A stretch of 43,492 nt of DNA from Rhodospirillaceae bacterium (GTDB lineage Bacteria > Pseudomonadota > Alphaproteobacteria > UBA828). The notes below the pieces were generated by a model. The model saw only the letters and a list, made by a program, of their open reading frames with translations, searched no databases and was not told the DNA's origin. The stretch lies in NCBI GenBank assembly GCA_002717225.1, contig PBDG01000053.1, positions 22,456-65,947 of the forward strand. The letters are read 5' to 3'. A program made the position numbers and the translations under genes. Each line of letters begins with the position of its first letter. Position 1 is the first letter of the stretch. Positions 1 through 11,646 of the stretch are shown piece by piece.

Positions 1-696
1 ACTGCCCGCGCCGTCTCCGTGCTGCGAGGTTTCTTCCGTCATCTTGAGCGGGAAGAATTGCTGTCCAACGGAGCTGTCCGCTCGCTGCGTAGCCCACGCC
101 TGCCGCATGCGGTGCCGCGGCCGTTGACACTGGCGCAAGCTGGCGAGGTGATGACGGCGGCAGCGAACGGTGCAGGTGGCTCGAGCCAGGCCCTCTGGCT
201 CGCCAGGCGGGACACGGCGGTGCTGCTGCTTTTGTATGGCAGCGGGCTTCGCATCGGCGAGGCGCTTGGTCTAGATGGGCGCGATGCCACTGGCGGTGAT
301 GTGCTACTGGTGCGTGGCAAGGGTGGTAAGGAGCGCGGGGTGCCGTTGCTGCCGCTGGTCAACCAGGCGATCGACGATTATCGTGCCACTTGCCCATATG
401 AATTGGCCCCGGGCGGACCACTCTTCGTTGGCGTGCGTGGCGGGCGTTTAGGCGCCCGCACGGTGCAGGCCGGCATGGCGCGTCTCAGATCTGCCCTCGG
501 TTTACCGCCAAGCGCCACTCCCCACGCGCTCCGCCATAGCTTCGCCACCCACTTACTCGCCGACGGTGGCGATCTCCGCGCCATCCAAGAACTCCTCGGC
601 CATGCCAGTCTCACCAGCACCATGCGCTACACTGAAGTAGACGAAGCCGGGTTGATGGCGGCCTATAACGCAGCCCATCCAAGAGCACGCGGATAA
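1..696 (+). CDS. xerC: Tyrosine recombinase XerC (5' truncated by window edge)
   Basis: Open in frame from base 1. Tyrosine-recombinase catalytic motifs: LYGSGLRIGEALGL (Arg), VRGKGGKER (Lys), HALRHSFATHLL (HxxR), LGHASLTSTMRYTEVD (His and Tyr nucleophile). Confidence 0.93.
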   Translation, partial: TARAVSVLRGFFRHLEREELLSNGAVRSLRSPRLPHAVPRPLTLAQAGEVMTAAANGAGGSSQALWLARRDTAVLLLLYGSGLRIGEALGLDGRDATGGDVLLVRGKGGKERGVPLLPLVNQAIDDYRATCPYELAPGGPLFVGVRGGRLGARTVQAGMARLRSALGLPPSATPHALRHSFATHLLADGGDLRAIQELLGHASLTSTMRYTEVDEAGLMAAYNAAHPRARG

Positions 697-744
697 ATTC
701 TAAAGAAACTCCTTTCTCCGTGGGGGAGGTAAGGGTTCGTTCAT

Positions 745-2154
745 TTAAACGTGAATGGCTCTCTCGTCCACATCGAGCGCTGCTTCCTTTATGGCTTCGC
801 TCAAGGTAGGGTGGGCATGGCAGGTGCGGGCAAGTTCTTTCGCCGAGGCGCCGAGTTCGATGGCGAGCACTGCCTCGCCGATCAGGTGGCCGGCGTCTGC
901 GCCCATAATGTGCACGCCGAGGATGCGGTCACTCTCGGTGTCAGCAAGAATCTTCACAAAGCCGTCAGTCTCCGACATGGCGCGTGCCCGGCCATTAGCG
1001 ACGAAGGGGAAACTACCCGAACTATATGCGATACCTGCATTTTGGAGTTGTTCTTCCGTTTGTCCGACGTACGCCAACTCTGGATGAGTGTAGATCACCC
1101 CAGGGATGGCATCGTAATTCACACAGCCTTTTTGGCCGGTGATAATCTCGGCCACGGCGATGCCCTCATCCTCTGCCTTATGGGCCAGCATCGGTCCGCG
1201 GATGACGTCGCCTATAGCATAGACGCCCGGGACATTTGTTTGTAATCCGTCGTCCACTTTGATGCGTCCAGCATTGTCCTGTGCGACACCGGCAACCTCC
1301 AAGCCGAGGTCGTTAGTATAGGGACGGCGGCCAACCGCAACGAGAACGTTATCAGCATCTAGGGTTTCCGGCTCGCCACCATCAGCCGGTTCCATGGTGA
1401 GAGTAACGCCGCTATCGGTAACTTCGGCATTGGTGACCTTGGTGGAGAGCCTAAATTTCATTTTCTGCCGTCGGAGCATTTTGTGAAATCCAGCAGCAAG
1501 TTCGCCATCCATACCTGGGATGATGCGGTCGAGAAACTCGATGACCGTAATCTTGGCGCCCAAACGACCCCAGACTGAGGCCATTTCGAGGCCGATATAT
1601 CCCGCGCCTATAACCGCAAGGTGATTTGGCACATTGTTGAGCGACAGCGCGCCGGTAGAACTTAAGACACGTTTTTCATCGATTTCAATGCCGGGAAGGC
1701 TGGCTGGCACGCTGCCGGTGGCGATGATGATTGCGTTAGTGCTCAGCACAGTTTCCAAGCCGCCGGCATCTCGTACCGTGACCTCGCCCGGCTTGCCGAG
1801 TGATCCAGTCCCCTCGATACGGATGACATCGTTATTCTTGAAAAGGTGGTCAATTCCTTTGGTGAGATCGCTCACTACCTTATTTTTGTGACCCATCATA
1901 GTGTCCAGATCGAAGCTGAGTCCGTCGATCATCACGCCATGGCGTTTCAGCACCTTGCTGGCATGGGCGTATTCTTCCGACACTTGCAGGAGCGCTTTGG
2001 AGGGGATGCAACCGACATTAAGGCAGGTGCCGCCAAGGGTCGTATCCTTTTCCAGGCAGGCTACCTTGAGACCGAGCTGCGCTGCGCGGATGGCCGCTAC
2101 ATAGCCGCCGGGACCGGATCCGATGACCACGACATCAAATTTATTATCAAACAT
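745..2154 (-). CDS. lpdA: Dihydrolipoyl dehydrogenase (E3)
   Basis: FAD-binding GSGPGGYVAAIRAAQLG, redox disulfide GGTCLNVGCIPSKALL, NAD-binding GAGYIGLEMASVWGRLG, C-terminal HAHPTLSEA. Confidence 0.97.
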   Translation of the reverse strand: MFDNKFDVVVIGSGPGGYVAAIRAAQLGLKVACLEKDTTLGGTCLNVGCIPSKALLQVSEEYAHASKVLKRHGVMIDGLSFDLDTMMGHKNKVVSDLTKGIDHLFKNNDVIRIEGTGSLGKPGEVTVRDAGGLETVLSTNAIIIATGSVPASLPGIEIDEKRVLSSTGALSLNNVPNHLAVIGAGYIGLEMASVWGRLGAKITVIEFLDRIIPGMDGELAAGFHKMLRRQKMKFRLSTKVTNAEVTDSGVTLTMEPADGGEPETLDADNVLVAVGRRPYTNDLGLEVAGVAQDNAGRIKVDDGLQTNVPGVYAIGDVIRGPMLAHKAEDEGIAVAEIITGQKGCVNYDAIPGVIYTHPELAYVGQTEEQLQNAGIAYSSGSFPFVANGRARAMSETDGFVKILADTESDRILGVHIMGADAGHLIGEAVLAIELGASAKELARTCHAHPTLSEAIKEAALDVDERAIHV

Positions 2155-2488
2155 ACCGGGCCGTCCTTGAAGATGAATTCGCCAGTCTTAAAGATGTAGC
2201 AATAACCTTTCACGCGCTTCTATGCACTCTTTCATGCGCATTATGAAGGTGAGCGTTGCGCGGCCGACCATGATGCGTTAGTAGCTGCTTAGGGTGGAAT
2301 GCGTTATTGGTCAGACCACTAATTCACCTTCCACGGCGATGAAGTACTCATAAAATTTGTGCACACCGAGTAGGCTCGACCGAATCAGAATCGCAACAAT
2401 GATCTTTAACAACCGACCCGATAAAGGCGATTTGTGCCGACGCCCTTGCGGATACTTAACATGCTCACCGTATCTGCAGCTTATTTGA

Positions 2489-3364
2489 TCAGCCTTTCAA
2501 AAGCTCGACCATGGTGGAGCCAATCGCAGCTGGAGAGGTGGTGACTGCTATTCCGGCACTCTTCATCGCCTCGATCTTGTCCTCGGCGCCACCCTTACCG
2601 CCGGAAATGATCGCGCCGGCGTGGCCCATGCGTCGACCCGGAGGTGCGGTTAGTCCAGCGATAAATCCAACCACGGGCTTCTTGACACTCTCTAAAACAA
2701 GAAATGCCGCCGCATCTTCCTCGGCTGTGCCGCCGATTTCGCCGATCATAACGATCGATTCCGTAGCTTCGTCCGCCAAGAACATCTCCAGGCAGTCGAT
2801 AAAATTCGTGCCGTTCACCGGATCGCCGCCGATGCCAATGCAGGTCGATTGACCGAGTCCGGCGGCGGTAGTTTGCGCCACTGCTTCATAGGTAAGCGTG
2901 CCGGATCGGGAAACAATACCGACTGATCCTGAGCGATGTATGTGACCAGGCATGATTCCAATTTTGCAGGCATTGGGCGTAATGATTCCTGGGCAATTCG
3001 GTCCAATCAGCCGGCTAGGAGAGTCTTCCAGAGCGCGTTTGACGCGCACCATGTCGAGCACAGGAATGCCCTCGGTAATACAGACGATGAGCGGTACTCT
3101 CGCGTCGATTGCTTCGAGTATTGCATCCGCTGCGAAGCGGGCGGGGACGTATATAACAGAAGCGTCTGCTTTCGTTTCTGTCATCGCTTCGGCCACGGTG
3201 TTGAAGACAGGGAGGCCGAGATGCTCAGCTCCGCCCTTTCCCGGCGTAACACCGCCGACCATGCGGGTGCCATAGGCAATCGCTTGCTCAGAATGGAAGG
3301 AGCCCTGGGCGCCAGTGAATCCCTGGCAGATCACCTTGGTGGATTTGTGGACGAGGATGGCCAT
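2489..3364 (-). CDS. sucD: Succinate--CoA ligase subunit alpha
   Basis: [55 protein letters not shown]; start overlaps the sucC stop by 1 nt (TGATG). Confidence 0.97.
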   Translation of the reverse strand: MAILVHKSTKVICQGFTGAQGSFHSEQAIAYGTRMVGGVTPGKGGAEHLGLPVFNTVAEAMTETKADASVIYVPARFAADAILEAIDARVPLIVCITEGIPVLDMVRVKRALEDSPSRLIGPNCPGIITPNACKIGIMPGHIHRSGSVGIVSRSGTLTYEAVAQTTAAGLGQSTCIGIGGDPVNGTNFIDCLEMFLADEATESIVMIGEIGGTAEEDAAAFLVLESVKKPVVGFIAGLTAPPGRRMGHAGAIISGGKGGAEDKIEAMKSAGIAVTTSPAAIGSTMVELLKG

Positions 3365-4533
3365 CAGGAAGCGCCCTCTACGGCGGCGACGACCTTTCTG
3401 GCCGCATCGCCAAGGTCGTCGGCGGAAATTATGTCGAAGCCGCTCTCGGCGAGGATTTTTTTGCCCTCGTCCACATTAGTGCCTTCGAGGCGCACCACCA
3501 AAGGCACAGAGATGCCGATCTCACCGGCGGCGGCGACGATGCCCTCGGCGATCACGTTGCAGCGCATTATGCCACCGAAGATATTGACAAGCACGCCCTT
3601 CACATTTGTGTCGGCGAGGATAATCTTAAACGCCTCCGTCACTCGCTCGCGCGTCGCCCCGCCGCCGACATCGAGGAAGTTGGCCGGTGCACCGCCATTA
3701 AGCTTGATAATGTCCATGGTTGCCATGGCGAGACCAGCACCGTTCACCATGCAGCCGATCGAGCCGTCGAGCTTAATATAGTTGAGTTCATGCTCCGCCG
3801 CGCGCCGCTCAGCTGGATCCTCCTCACTCTCGTCGAGAAGCTCGGCGATCTCAGGGTGACGGTAGAGCGCATTATCGTCGAAATTCATCTTTGCGTCGAG
3901 CGCCAGGAGACCTCCGTCGCCTGTCACGACCAGTGGGTTGATCTCGAGCATTGAGGCGTCGGTACCAAGCATCGTTTCATAGAGCGCTGGGAACAGCTTG
4001 AGTGCATCCTTCACCGCTTGGCCTTTGAGGCCCAAACCGAAAGCGAGCTTGCGTGCATGGAAGGGCTGGCAGCCAACTAAAGGGTCGATGATGACAGTGA
4101 TAATCTTCTCGGGTGTCTTGGTGGCTATCCGCTCGATATCCACACCCCCCTCGGTGGATGCCATGAACGCGAACCGCCCGGTAGTGCGGTCGATCACTGC
4201 GCTCACATAGAGCTCGTTTGCAATTACGCAGCCCTCTTCGATATAAACTCGCCCTACCTTCTTGCCTGCTGGGCCTGTCTGGTGGGTTATTAGGACCTGG
4301 CCGAACATGTCTTCGGCAGTAGCGATCGCTTCCGTTGACGTTTTGCACAGCTTGACGCCGCCCGCCTTGCCACGCCCGCCGGCATGAATCTGAGCCTTGA
4401 CCACCCAGATCGGCCCGTCGAGGGCATCAACCGCGGCCTTGGCTTCTATGGGACTGAGCACCGCCTGTCCCTTTGCTACGGCGACGCCATAGCCTGCCAG
4501 CACCCCCTTAGCCTGATATTCATGAATGTTCAC
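3364..4533 (-). CDS. sucC: Succinate--CoA ligase subunit beta
   Basis: [16 protein letters not shown] start, [36 protein letters not shown] start at 4533 preferred over the track's 4548 because family members begin at (M)NIHEYQAK. Confidence 0.96.
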   Translation of the reverse strand: MNIHEYQAKGVLAGYGVAVAKGQAVLSPIEAKAAVDALDGPIWVVKAQIHAGGRGKAGGVKLCKTSTEAIATAEDMFGQVLITHQTGPAGKKVGRVYIEEGCVIANELYVSAVIDRTTGRFAFMASTEGGVDIERIATKTPEKIITVIIDPLVGCQPFHARKLAFGLGLKGQAVKDALKLFPALYETMLGTDASMLEINPLVVTGDGGLLALDAKMNFDDNALYRHPEIAELLDESEEDPAERRAAEHELNYIKLDGSIGCMVNGAGLAMATMDIIKLNGGAPANFLDVGGGATRERVTEAFKIILADTNVKGVLVNIFGGIMRCNVIAEGIVAAAGEIGISVPLVVRLEGTNVDEGKKILAESGFDIISADDLGDAARKVVAAVEGAS

Positions 4534-4617
4534 GCGTGACCGGCCCAATAATGATTGATCTTCATGCGGTGGCTATATTGCTTCGCACTTGCTTCTGCAA
4601 GTGCTTGATTGCCTCGT

Positions 4618-5610
<993 letters not shown>

Positions 5611-5649
5611 TTAGCGCGGGATGGGAGAGGGGGCAAGGACGCCTTAAAT

Positions 5650-6432
5650 TTACCTCCTCGCCACCATCATTTTCTTAATCGCCCCAATTGCCTTGGCCGG
5701 ATTTAGGCTCTTTGGGCAGGTGCGAGTGCAGTTCATAATAGTGTGGCAGCGATAGAGGCGGAAGGGATCTTCAAGGTCATCCAGGCGTTCACCCGTCGCC
5801 TCGTCTCGGCTGTCGATGAGCCAGCGGTAGGCTTGCAGAAGAATGGCTGGACCGAGATAGCGGTCGCCGTTCCACCAGTAGCTAGGGCAGCTTGTCGAAC
5901 AGCAGGCGCAGAGAATGCATTCATACAGACCGTCTAGCTTGGCGCGGTCTGCGGGGGCCTGCAGGCGCTCGGAATTGGCAGGTGGCGGTGAATCCGTCTT
6001 CAGCCAGGGCTCGACCGAAGTGTATTGCGCATAGAAATTATTCATGTCGGGCACCAGATCCTTCACCACCGGCATGTGGGGTAGGGGATAGATGCGTACC
6101 TCGCCGGGAATCTCATCGATCGGTTTGGTGCAGGCTAGCGTGTTGGTACCGTCGATATTCATCGCGCAGGAGCCGCAGATGCCCTCGCGGCAGGAGCGCC
6201 GGAATGTAAGGCTTGAATCAGTTTCATCCTTGATCTTGATCAACGCGTCGAGGACCATCTGGCCGCAATCTTCGGTGTTGACTTCATAGGTATCCGTGCG
6301 CGGATTGTCGCCTGAATCCGGATCGTAGCGGTAAATTTTGAAGCGTCGCGTCTTAGCGCTCGCACCCCCTGGCGCCGCGTGGTGGCGCCCCTTCTTGATT
6401 CTTGAATTTTTAGGCAGCTTAAACTTAGCCAT
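5650..6432 (-). CDS. sdhB: Succinate dehydrogenase iron-sulfur subunit
   Basis: [13 protein letters not shown] 2Fe-2S motif; [16 protein letters not shown] and [17 protein letters not shown] 4Fe-4S/3Fe-4S motifs. Confidence 0.97.
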   Translation of the reverse strand: MAKFKLPKNSRIKKGRHHAAPGGASAKTRRFKIYRYDPDSGDNPRTDTYEVNTEDCGQMVLDALIKIKDETDSSLTFRRSCREGICGSCAMNIDGTNTLACTKPIDEIPGEVRIYPLPHMPVVKDLVPDMNNFYAQYTSVEPWLKTDSPPPANSERLQAPADRAKLDGLYECILCACCSTSCPSYWWNGDRYLGPAILLQAYRWLIDSRDEATGERLDDLEDPFRLYRCHTIMNCTRTCPKSLNPAKAIGAIKKMMVARR

Positions 6433-6478
6433 TTTATGATCCTTGCCGACGTGTCTCGTTCACTGTGGGTCGCGCCCG

Positions 6479-8281
6479 TCAATAAACCCGCTTTTTGGGC
6501 GGAATGGGTTCGACCTCGTTGGAAAGGGTATACATATGGACCGGACGGTAATCGATGGTTACTTGTTCGCCGTCAACGCTAAGCCACATCGCAGAATGCT
6601 TCATCCAGTTCTCATCATCGCGCTCAGTATAGTCCTCCCGAGCGTGACCTCCGCGGCTTTCCGTTCGGTTGAGCGCGGCCTTGATGGTCACCGCAGACTG
6701 GCGCAACAGATTGTCAAGCTCGATGGTTTCGACCAAGTCTGAGTTCCACACCATCGAGCGGTCGCTCACCTTGACCCCGTGGCGGAAGTCCTTCCAAATT
6801 TTCTGAAGATTATTCTCCCCTTCTTCCATCAGCTTGCCAGTACGGAACACGCCGGCATGTGTTTGCATGGTGCGTTGCATCCCAAGGCGAAGCTCCGCCG
6901 TGCAGATATCACCGTTTGCATGGCGCAGATGATCGAACCAGCCTAGGCACTTTTCGATAGCACCGGTGGCAACCGGGGCATGGGTTGAACCGGCATCAAC
7001 CACTTGTGCCGCTCGCTCAGCGGTGGCGCGACCAAAGACAACGAGGTCGAGCAGCGAATTCGAGCCAAGGCGATTGGCGCCATGGACCGAGACGCAGGCT
7101 GCCTCGCCGGCCGCCATCAGGCCAGGCACTACAGTGTCCGGGTCGCCGTTTTTCAGCGTCACCATCTCGCCGAGATAATTGGTTGGGATGCCGCCCATGT
7201 TGTAATGCACGGTCGGGATCACCGGTATAGGCTCTTTGGCAGCATCGACGCCGGCGAAGATCTTGGCAGTTTCGGTGATGCCGGGCAGGCGCTCATGCAA
7301 TACATCGCGTCCGAGATGGTCAAGCTTGAGGTGGATATGGTCCTGAAGTGGCCCAACACCACGGCCTTCCCGAATCTCGAGGGTCATAGAGCGGCTGACC
7401 ACGTCGCGGCTAGCGAGGTCCTTGGCGGAGGGTGCATAACGCTCCATGAAGCGCTCGCCCTCAGCGTTAACGAGATAGCCGCCTTCGCCGCGTGTACCCT
7501 CGGTGATCAGCATGCCGGCGCCGTAGACGCCGGTTGGGTGGAACTGGATGAACTCCATGTCCTGCAGTGGTAGACCTGCGCGCAGCACCATGGCGTTACC
7601 GTCGCCGGTGCAGGTATGGGCTGAGGTGCAGGAGAAATAACTCCGGCCATAGCCGCCGGTTGCAAGGATCACCATGTGGGCTCGGAAAAGATGAAGCGAG
7701 CCGTCGTCGAGGTTCCAGGCAAGCAGACCCTGGCAGGCGCCGTCATCGCTCATGATTAGATCGAGAGCAAAATATTCTATGAAGAATTCTGCTTGGTGAC
7801 GTAAGCTTTGCTGATAGAGCGTGTGGAGGATGGCGTGGCCAGTGCGGTCGGCGGCGGCGCAGGTGCGGAGCGCGATGCCTTCGCCATAGTTGGTCGTCAT
7901 GCCGCCAAAGGCTCGTTGGTAGATGCGTCCATCCTCGGTGCGAGAGAAGGGTACGCCGTAATGCTCAAGTTCAATGACCGCCTGGGGTGCCACCTTACAC
8001 ATATATTCGATGGCGTCCTGGTCGCCCAGCCAGTCGGAGCCCTTGATGGTGTCGTACATATGCCAGCGCCAATCGTCATCCCCCATATTGCCCAGCGCCG
8101 CAGACATCCCACCTTGCGCGGCGACGGTATGGCTTCGTGTTGGGAACAGCTTGGAGACGCAGGCGGTTTTGAGGCCGAGCTCGGCTAGGCCGAAGGTCGC
8201 GCGCAAGCCCGCGCCGCCGGCTCCGACTACCACCACGTCGTAATTATGTTCGGTGATGGGATAGGATGCGCTCATATCCAC
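6479..8281 (-). CDS. sdhA: Succinate dehydrogenase flavoprotein subunit
   Basis: [18 protein letters not shown] motif, [38 protein letters not shown]. Track start at 8281 is GTG; ATG at 8275 is an alternative. Confidence 0.97.
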   Translation of the reverse strand: MDMSASYPITEHNYDVVVVGAGGAGLRATFGLAELGLKTACVSKLFPTRSHTVAAQGGMSAALGNMGDDDWRWHMYDTIKGSDWLGDQDAIEYMCKVAPQAVIELEHYGVPFSRTEDGRIYQRAFGGMTTNYGEGIALRTCAAADRTGHAILHTLYQQSLRHQAEFFIEYFALDLIMSDDGACQGLLAWNLDDGSLHLFRAHMVILATGGYGRSYFSCTSAHTCTGDGNAMVLRAGLPLQDMEFIQFHPTGVYGAGMLITEGTRGEGGYLVNAEGERFMERYAPSAKDLASRDVVSRSMTLEIREGRGVGPLQDHIHLKLDHLGRDVLHERLPGITETAKIFAGVDAAKEPIPVIPTVHYNMGGIPTNYLGEMVTLKNGDPDTVVPGLMAAGEAACVSVHGANRLGSNSLLDLVVFGRATAERAAQVVDAGSTHAPVATGAIEKCLGWFDHLRHANGDICTAELRLGMQRTMQTHAGVFRTGKLMEEGENNLQKIWKDFRHGVKVSDRSMVWNSDLVETIELDNLLRQSAVTIKAALNRTESRGGHAREDYTERDDENWMKHSAMWLSVDGEQVTIDYRPVHMYTLSNEVEPIPPKKRVY

Positions 8282-8668
8282 TTAGCCTCCGAACGCCACG
8301 GCAACGGTGGAATAGAGCGCCGCTACCGCACCTATCAGGCAGCCGAGATTGAGGCCAATTAGGAGTGTCCATTTGAGAGGTTTGTAATGGACGTAGTCCT
8401 CAATAACTACCTGGAGGCCGAGCTTTAGGTGATAGAAAAGCGCCCCGACGAACAGCAACATAAGTATCGCCGCTACCGGGCCAGAGAGCCAGTCCTGAAA
8501 CATGTGGTGGGAAGCGCCACTCACGACGATCCACCAGATTGAGGCGACGAACCACAGGGTAAGTGGCACCAGTAGGATTGCAGTCAGACGCTGCCACCAC
8601 CAATGATCGCCGCCTTCCTTGGCGGAGCCAAGATACCGCACACGAGCTAGCGGTGTTTGAATACGCAT
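8282..8668 (-). CDS. sdhD: Succinate dehydrogenase hydrophobic membrane anchor subunit
   Basis: Three-helix membrane protein with SAKEGGDHWWWQRLTAILLVPLTLWF, GLQVVIEDYVH; located between sdhC and sdhA. Confidence 0.92.
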   Translation of the reverse strand: MRIQTPLARVRYLGSAKEGGDHWWWQRLTAILLVPLTLWFVASIWWIVVSGASHHMFQDWLSGPVAAILMLLFVGALFYHLKLGLQVVIEDYVHYKPLKWTLLIGLNLGCLIGAVAALYSTVAVAFGG

Positions 8669-8680
8669 GCTTCTTCTCCC

Positions 8681-9076
8681 CTAGCGCGTGCAGTAAAAGA
8701 GAAGGCCGAGGCCCCAGGAAAGCCCCGTGAGGCCTAGCGAGGCGATCACCATGAGAATACCCGAGGCATAGGTTGCCTTGAGGCTGAAGCCGAGGCCGGT
8801 GTCCCAGAAGAGATGCCTGATACCATTGGAAAGGTGATAGAACAGACAATAGGACCAGGCTGCTAGGAGGGCATAGCCCAGCCATGAGGTGAGAAACCAC
8901 TCTGACCAAGCGTAATAATCCGGCCCTGCTGCAGCGGTCAGCAGCCAGCAAACCAGCATGGCGGCGCCCGAGGTAAGAAACACCCCGGTTAGGCGGTGGA
9001 AGATGGAAAGAACCGAGGTGAGTTGCGGCCGATAGACCTGTAGATGTGGCGAAAGCGGACGTTCCCTGAGCGCCAT
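8681..9076 (-). CDS. sdhC: Succinate dehydrogenase cytochrome b556 subunit
   Basis: RPLSPHLQVYRPQLTSVLSIFHRLTGVFL and HLSNGIRHLFWDTG signatures. Confidence 0.95.
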   Translation of the reverse strand: MALRERPLSPHLQVYRPQLTSVLSIFHRLTGVFLTSGAAMLVCWLLTAAAGPDYYAWSEWFLTSWLGYALLAAWSYCLFYHLSNGIRHLFWDTGLGFSLKATYASGILMVIASLGLTGLSWGLGLLFYCTR

Positions 9077-9096
9077 ATATTTATTCTCCCGGGTAC

Positions 9097-9159
9097 GCCG
9101 CCTGATTGGCGGCCGAATCCTTGCGTAATATGAAGGATTTAAGACCGATCAGCGCGGTC
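9097..9159. repeat. Three consecutive short perfect inverted repeats in the asd/TPR-sdhC intergenic region
   Basis: GCCGCC-TGATT-GGCGGC (9097-9113); AATCCTT-N10-AAGGATT (9116-9139); GACCG-N7-CGGTC (9143-9159). Confidence 0.6.
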
Positions 9160-9183
9160 AGTCAACCGGTGGTCCAACGGGCT

Positions 9184-10554
9184 TCAGACGTCGGTGATGG
9201 CTTTCAACTCCGCGTCGATACGGGCAAAGACGCCGAGCCAATCGCCAAAGCTCTTCTGACGGAAGAGGCGAAGAGAGGGGTACCAGGGGCTGTCCTCGCG
9301 TGCCATCAGCCAGCGCCAGTCGGGAGTGTAGGGCAGTACCACCCAGCAGGGTTTGCCGAGCGCGCCCGCAAGGTGGCAGATCGAGGTGTCCACGCTGATC
9401 ACCAGATCGAGCGCTGATACCAACGCCGCAGTGTCGGCAAAATCTTCGATGATGTTGGCATGGTCGTGGATCAATCCAGTGCAACCGTAGGCAAAGATGT
9501 CCTCTGCACGCTGCCCAATCTGCAGACTGTGAAAGGTACAGCCTGGAGTGCCAAGGAGAGTGATGAAGGGCTCGATGCCGACCGTGCGGTTGCGGTCGTT
9601 GCGGTGTGTCGGTTTGCCGGCCCAGGCCAGACCGATATTGAAGCGCTTGGCTTCGAGCGTCTTGGCGAATTTTATACCCCGGGCCGGGTCAGCGGCGAGA
9701 TAGCTCTCGGCGATTGGGATTTGGTCGAGTCTGGTATTAAAGATGCGCGGCAGGCTGAGGAGTGGCGCATGCAGATCGAACTCGGGGAGGACCTCACCGC
9801 GCGCGGCGATCTCAGCCGGTCCCTCCAGGGTTGCGAACAGGTTCACCAGAGGTTTCTGGCATTCGAGTACGACTCGTCTGCTACGCTTGGCTACTCGGGC
9901 GACATAGCGTGCGAACTGGATACTGTCGCCCATGCCCTGTTCGGCATGGAGCAGTACTGTTCGCCCGTCAAGCGAGCCGCCATTCCAGACAGGTTTGTCG
10001 AACTGGCGCGGTGGGTTTTCTGCTAGGCGCCAGCGCCACTCATATTCCTCGAAACCAGCTTCGAGATCACCCTTCATCAACAGTGTAAGCGCCAAGTCCC
10101 AATGGGCGTCAACATAATCTGGCTTGCGCTTCACTACTTCCTTGAGGCACGCGATGCCCTCATTGAATTTACCTTGGTCTTTGAGCACGAGGCCAAGATT
10201 GTATCGCGCCTTAAGATAGCACGAATCGAGTTCAAGTGCCTTGCGATGGCAAGCTTCAGCCTCTTCCAGACGGCCGAGGTCGCGCAGTGCGTTGCCGAGA
10301 TTGGAATGGCTACCCGGATCATCGTTTCGGAGCGTGATGGCGCGGTGATAACTCGCGACAGCGGCGTGAAAGGCGCCGGCGGCGCGAAGCGCCACGCCCA
10401 TATTGTTATAGGTTTGCGGCTGATCGGGATTGAGTGCGAGAGATTCGGTATAACTCCGGATGGCTTCTTCGAGGTGCCCAGCGCGATGGGCCTTAAGAGC
10501 TTGTTCGAATGATTTTCTCGCCCGGCAGCCGCGATTTTGAGCACTCTCCGTCAT
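9184..10554 (-). CDS. TPR-repeat protein with C-terminal glycosyltransferase-like domain
   Basis: Several 34-aa TPR units (AIRSYTESLALNPDQPQTYNNMGVALRAAG; AVASYHRAITLRNDDPGSHSNLGNALRDLG). C-terminal half has WNGGSLDGRTVLLHAEQGMGDSIQFARY and VISVDTSICHLAGALGKPCWVVLPYTPDWRW, typical of TPR-glycosyltransferase fusions. Confidence 0.85.
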   Translation of the reverse strand: MTESAQNRGCRARKSFEQALKAHRAGHLEEAIRSYTESLALNPDQPQTYNNMGVALRAAGAFHAAVASYHRAITLRNDDPGSHSNLGNALRDLGRLEEAEACHRKALELDSCYLKARYNLGLVLKDQGKFNEGIACLKEVVKRKPDYVDAHWDLALTLLMKGDLEAGFEEYEWRWRLAENPPRQFDKPVWNGGSLDGRTVLLHAEQGMGDSIQFARYVARVAKRSRRVVLECQKPLVNLFATLEGPAEIAARGEVLPEFDLHAPLLSLPRIFNTRLDQIPIAESYLAADPARGIKFAKTLEAKRFNIGLAWAGKPTHRNDRNRTVGIEPFITLLGTPGCTFHSLQIGQRAEDIFAYGCTGLIHDHANIIEDFADTAALVSALDLVISVDTSICHLAGALGKPCWVVLPYTPDWRWLMAREDSPWYPSLRLFRQKSFGDWLGVFARIDAELKAITDV

Positions 10555-10581
10555 GGCTGTCGAGGGACGGCGGGCGCCCCG

Positions 10582-11607
10582 TTAGTGGTTAACGCCCATA
10601 TGGTTGCTGACCAATTCCTCGGCAATTTGCACGGCGTTCAGCGCGGCGCCTTTGCGCAGATTGTCAGAGACCACCCACATGTTGAGGCCGAAGGGCACTG
10701 TCTCGTCTTGGCGAATGCGCGAGACAAAGGTGGCGTCCTCACCAGTACATTCACTCGGCGTGACATAGCCGCCATCGACTCGCTCGTCTACTACGATAAC
10801 CCCCGGCGCTTCGGTCAACGCCTCGCGTGCCTCCTCCTCGTTAAGTCGATCGTGAAACTCAATGTTCACCGCCTCGGCATGGCCAATAAACGTCGGCACC
10901 CGAACGCAGGTAGCGCTCACCACGATATCGTGGTCTAGAATCTTCTGGGTCTCGCGCATCATTTTAGTTTCCTCGCGCGTCGAGCCATCCACCATGAACG
11001 AATCGATATGTGGAATAACGTTGAAGGCGATGGTTTTAGGAAAAAGTTTTGGTTCCTTGCGGTCGTTCATATAGATAGCCCGAGTGTGATCAAAGAGCTC
11101 GTCCATGGCGTCCTTGCCCGAGCCCGAGACCGACTGATATGTCGAAACGACGACGCGCTTGATGGGCACTAGGTCGTGCAAGGGCTTCAGTGCCACCACC
11201 ATTTGAATGGTCGAGCAATTGGGATTGGCGATAATGTTGCGCTGGCGAAATTCGGAGATCGCCTCGCGGTTAACCTCGGGCACGATTAGCGGCACGTCCT
11301 CGTCCATGCGGAACTCAGAGGTGTTGTCGATTACAACGCAGCCAGAGTCGGCAGCACGTGGCGCATGCTTGCGTGAGATTGCCGAGCCCGGTGAGAACAA
11401 ACTGAAATCGATGCCGCCGAAATCAAAATCTTCGAGCGCGCGAACAGCGAGCGTTACATCCTCGCCATAAGATACTTCCTTGCCGACTGAGCCCCTTGAG
11501 GCAAGCGCAATTACCTCGTCAGCGGGGAAGCTCCGTTCCGACAGCATGCCGAGTATTTCGCGGCCGACATTGCCCGTCGCACCGACAACCGCCACTCTGT
11601 ACCCCAT
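10582..11607 (-). CDS. asd: Aspartate-semialdehyde dehydrogenase
   Basis: VAVVGATGNVGREIL, NPNCSTIQMVVALKPLHD (active-site Cys), STYQSVSGSGKDAMDEL. Confidence 0.96.
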   Translation of the reverse strand: MGYRVAVVGATGNVGREILGMLSERSFPADEVIALASRGSVGKEVSYGEDVTLAVRALEDFDFGGIDFSLFSPGSAISRKHAPRAADSGCVVIDNTSEFRMDEDVPLIVPEVNREAISEFRQRNIIANPNCSTIQMVVALKPLHDLVPIKRVVVSTYQSVSGSGKDAMDELFDHTRAIYMNDRKEPKLFPKTIAFNVIPHIDSFMVDGSTREETKMMRETQKILDHDIVVSATCVRVPTFIGHAEAVNIEFHDRLNEEEAREALTEAPGVIVVDERVDGGYVTPSECTGEDATFVSRIRQDETVPFGLNMWVVSDNLRKGAALNAVQIAEELVSNHMGVNH

Positions 11608-11646
11608 GATCCTCGTATCCTTGTCTAATAGTTGCCCGGCGGTTAT

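Noticed and set aside
1-696. XerC-like recombinase as evidence for an integrative element
   Set aside because: Housekeeping-type XerC in a core-gene context; no att repeats, transposase or cargo genes seen.
697-744. Possible terminator hairpin (CTCCTTTCTCCGTGGGGGAG) between convergent xerC and lpdA
   Set aside because: Stem is short and imperfect and lacks a T-tract on either strand.
751-1245. 164-aa plus-strand ORF antisense to lpdA
   Set aside because: Fully opposite a clear lpdA gene, no recognisable family; a shadow ORF of high-GC coding sequence.
2936-3781. 281-aa plus-strand ORF antisense to sucD/sucC
   Set aside because: Spans two well-supported genes on the other strand, no family motifs.
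7004-7573. 189-aa plus-strand ORF antisense to sdhA
   Set aside because: Shadow ORF of sdhA, whose product is unambiguous.
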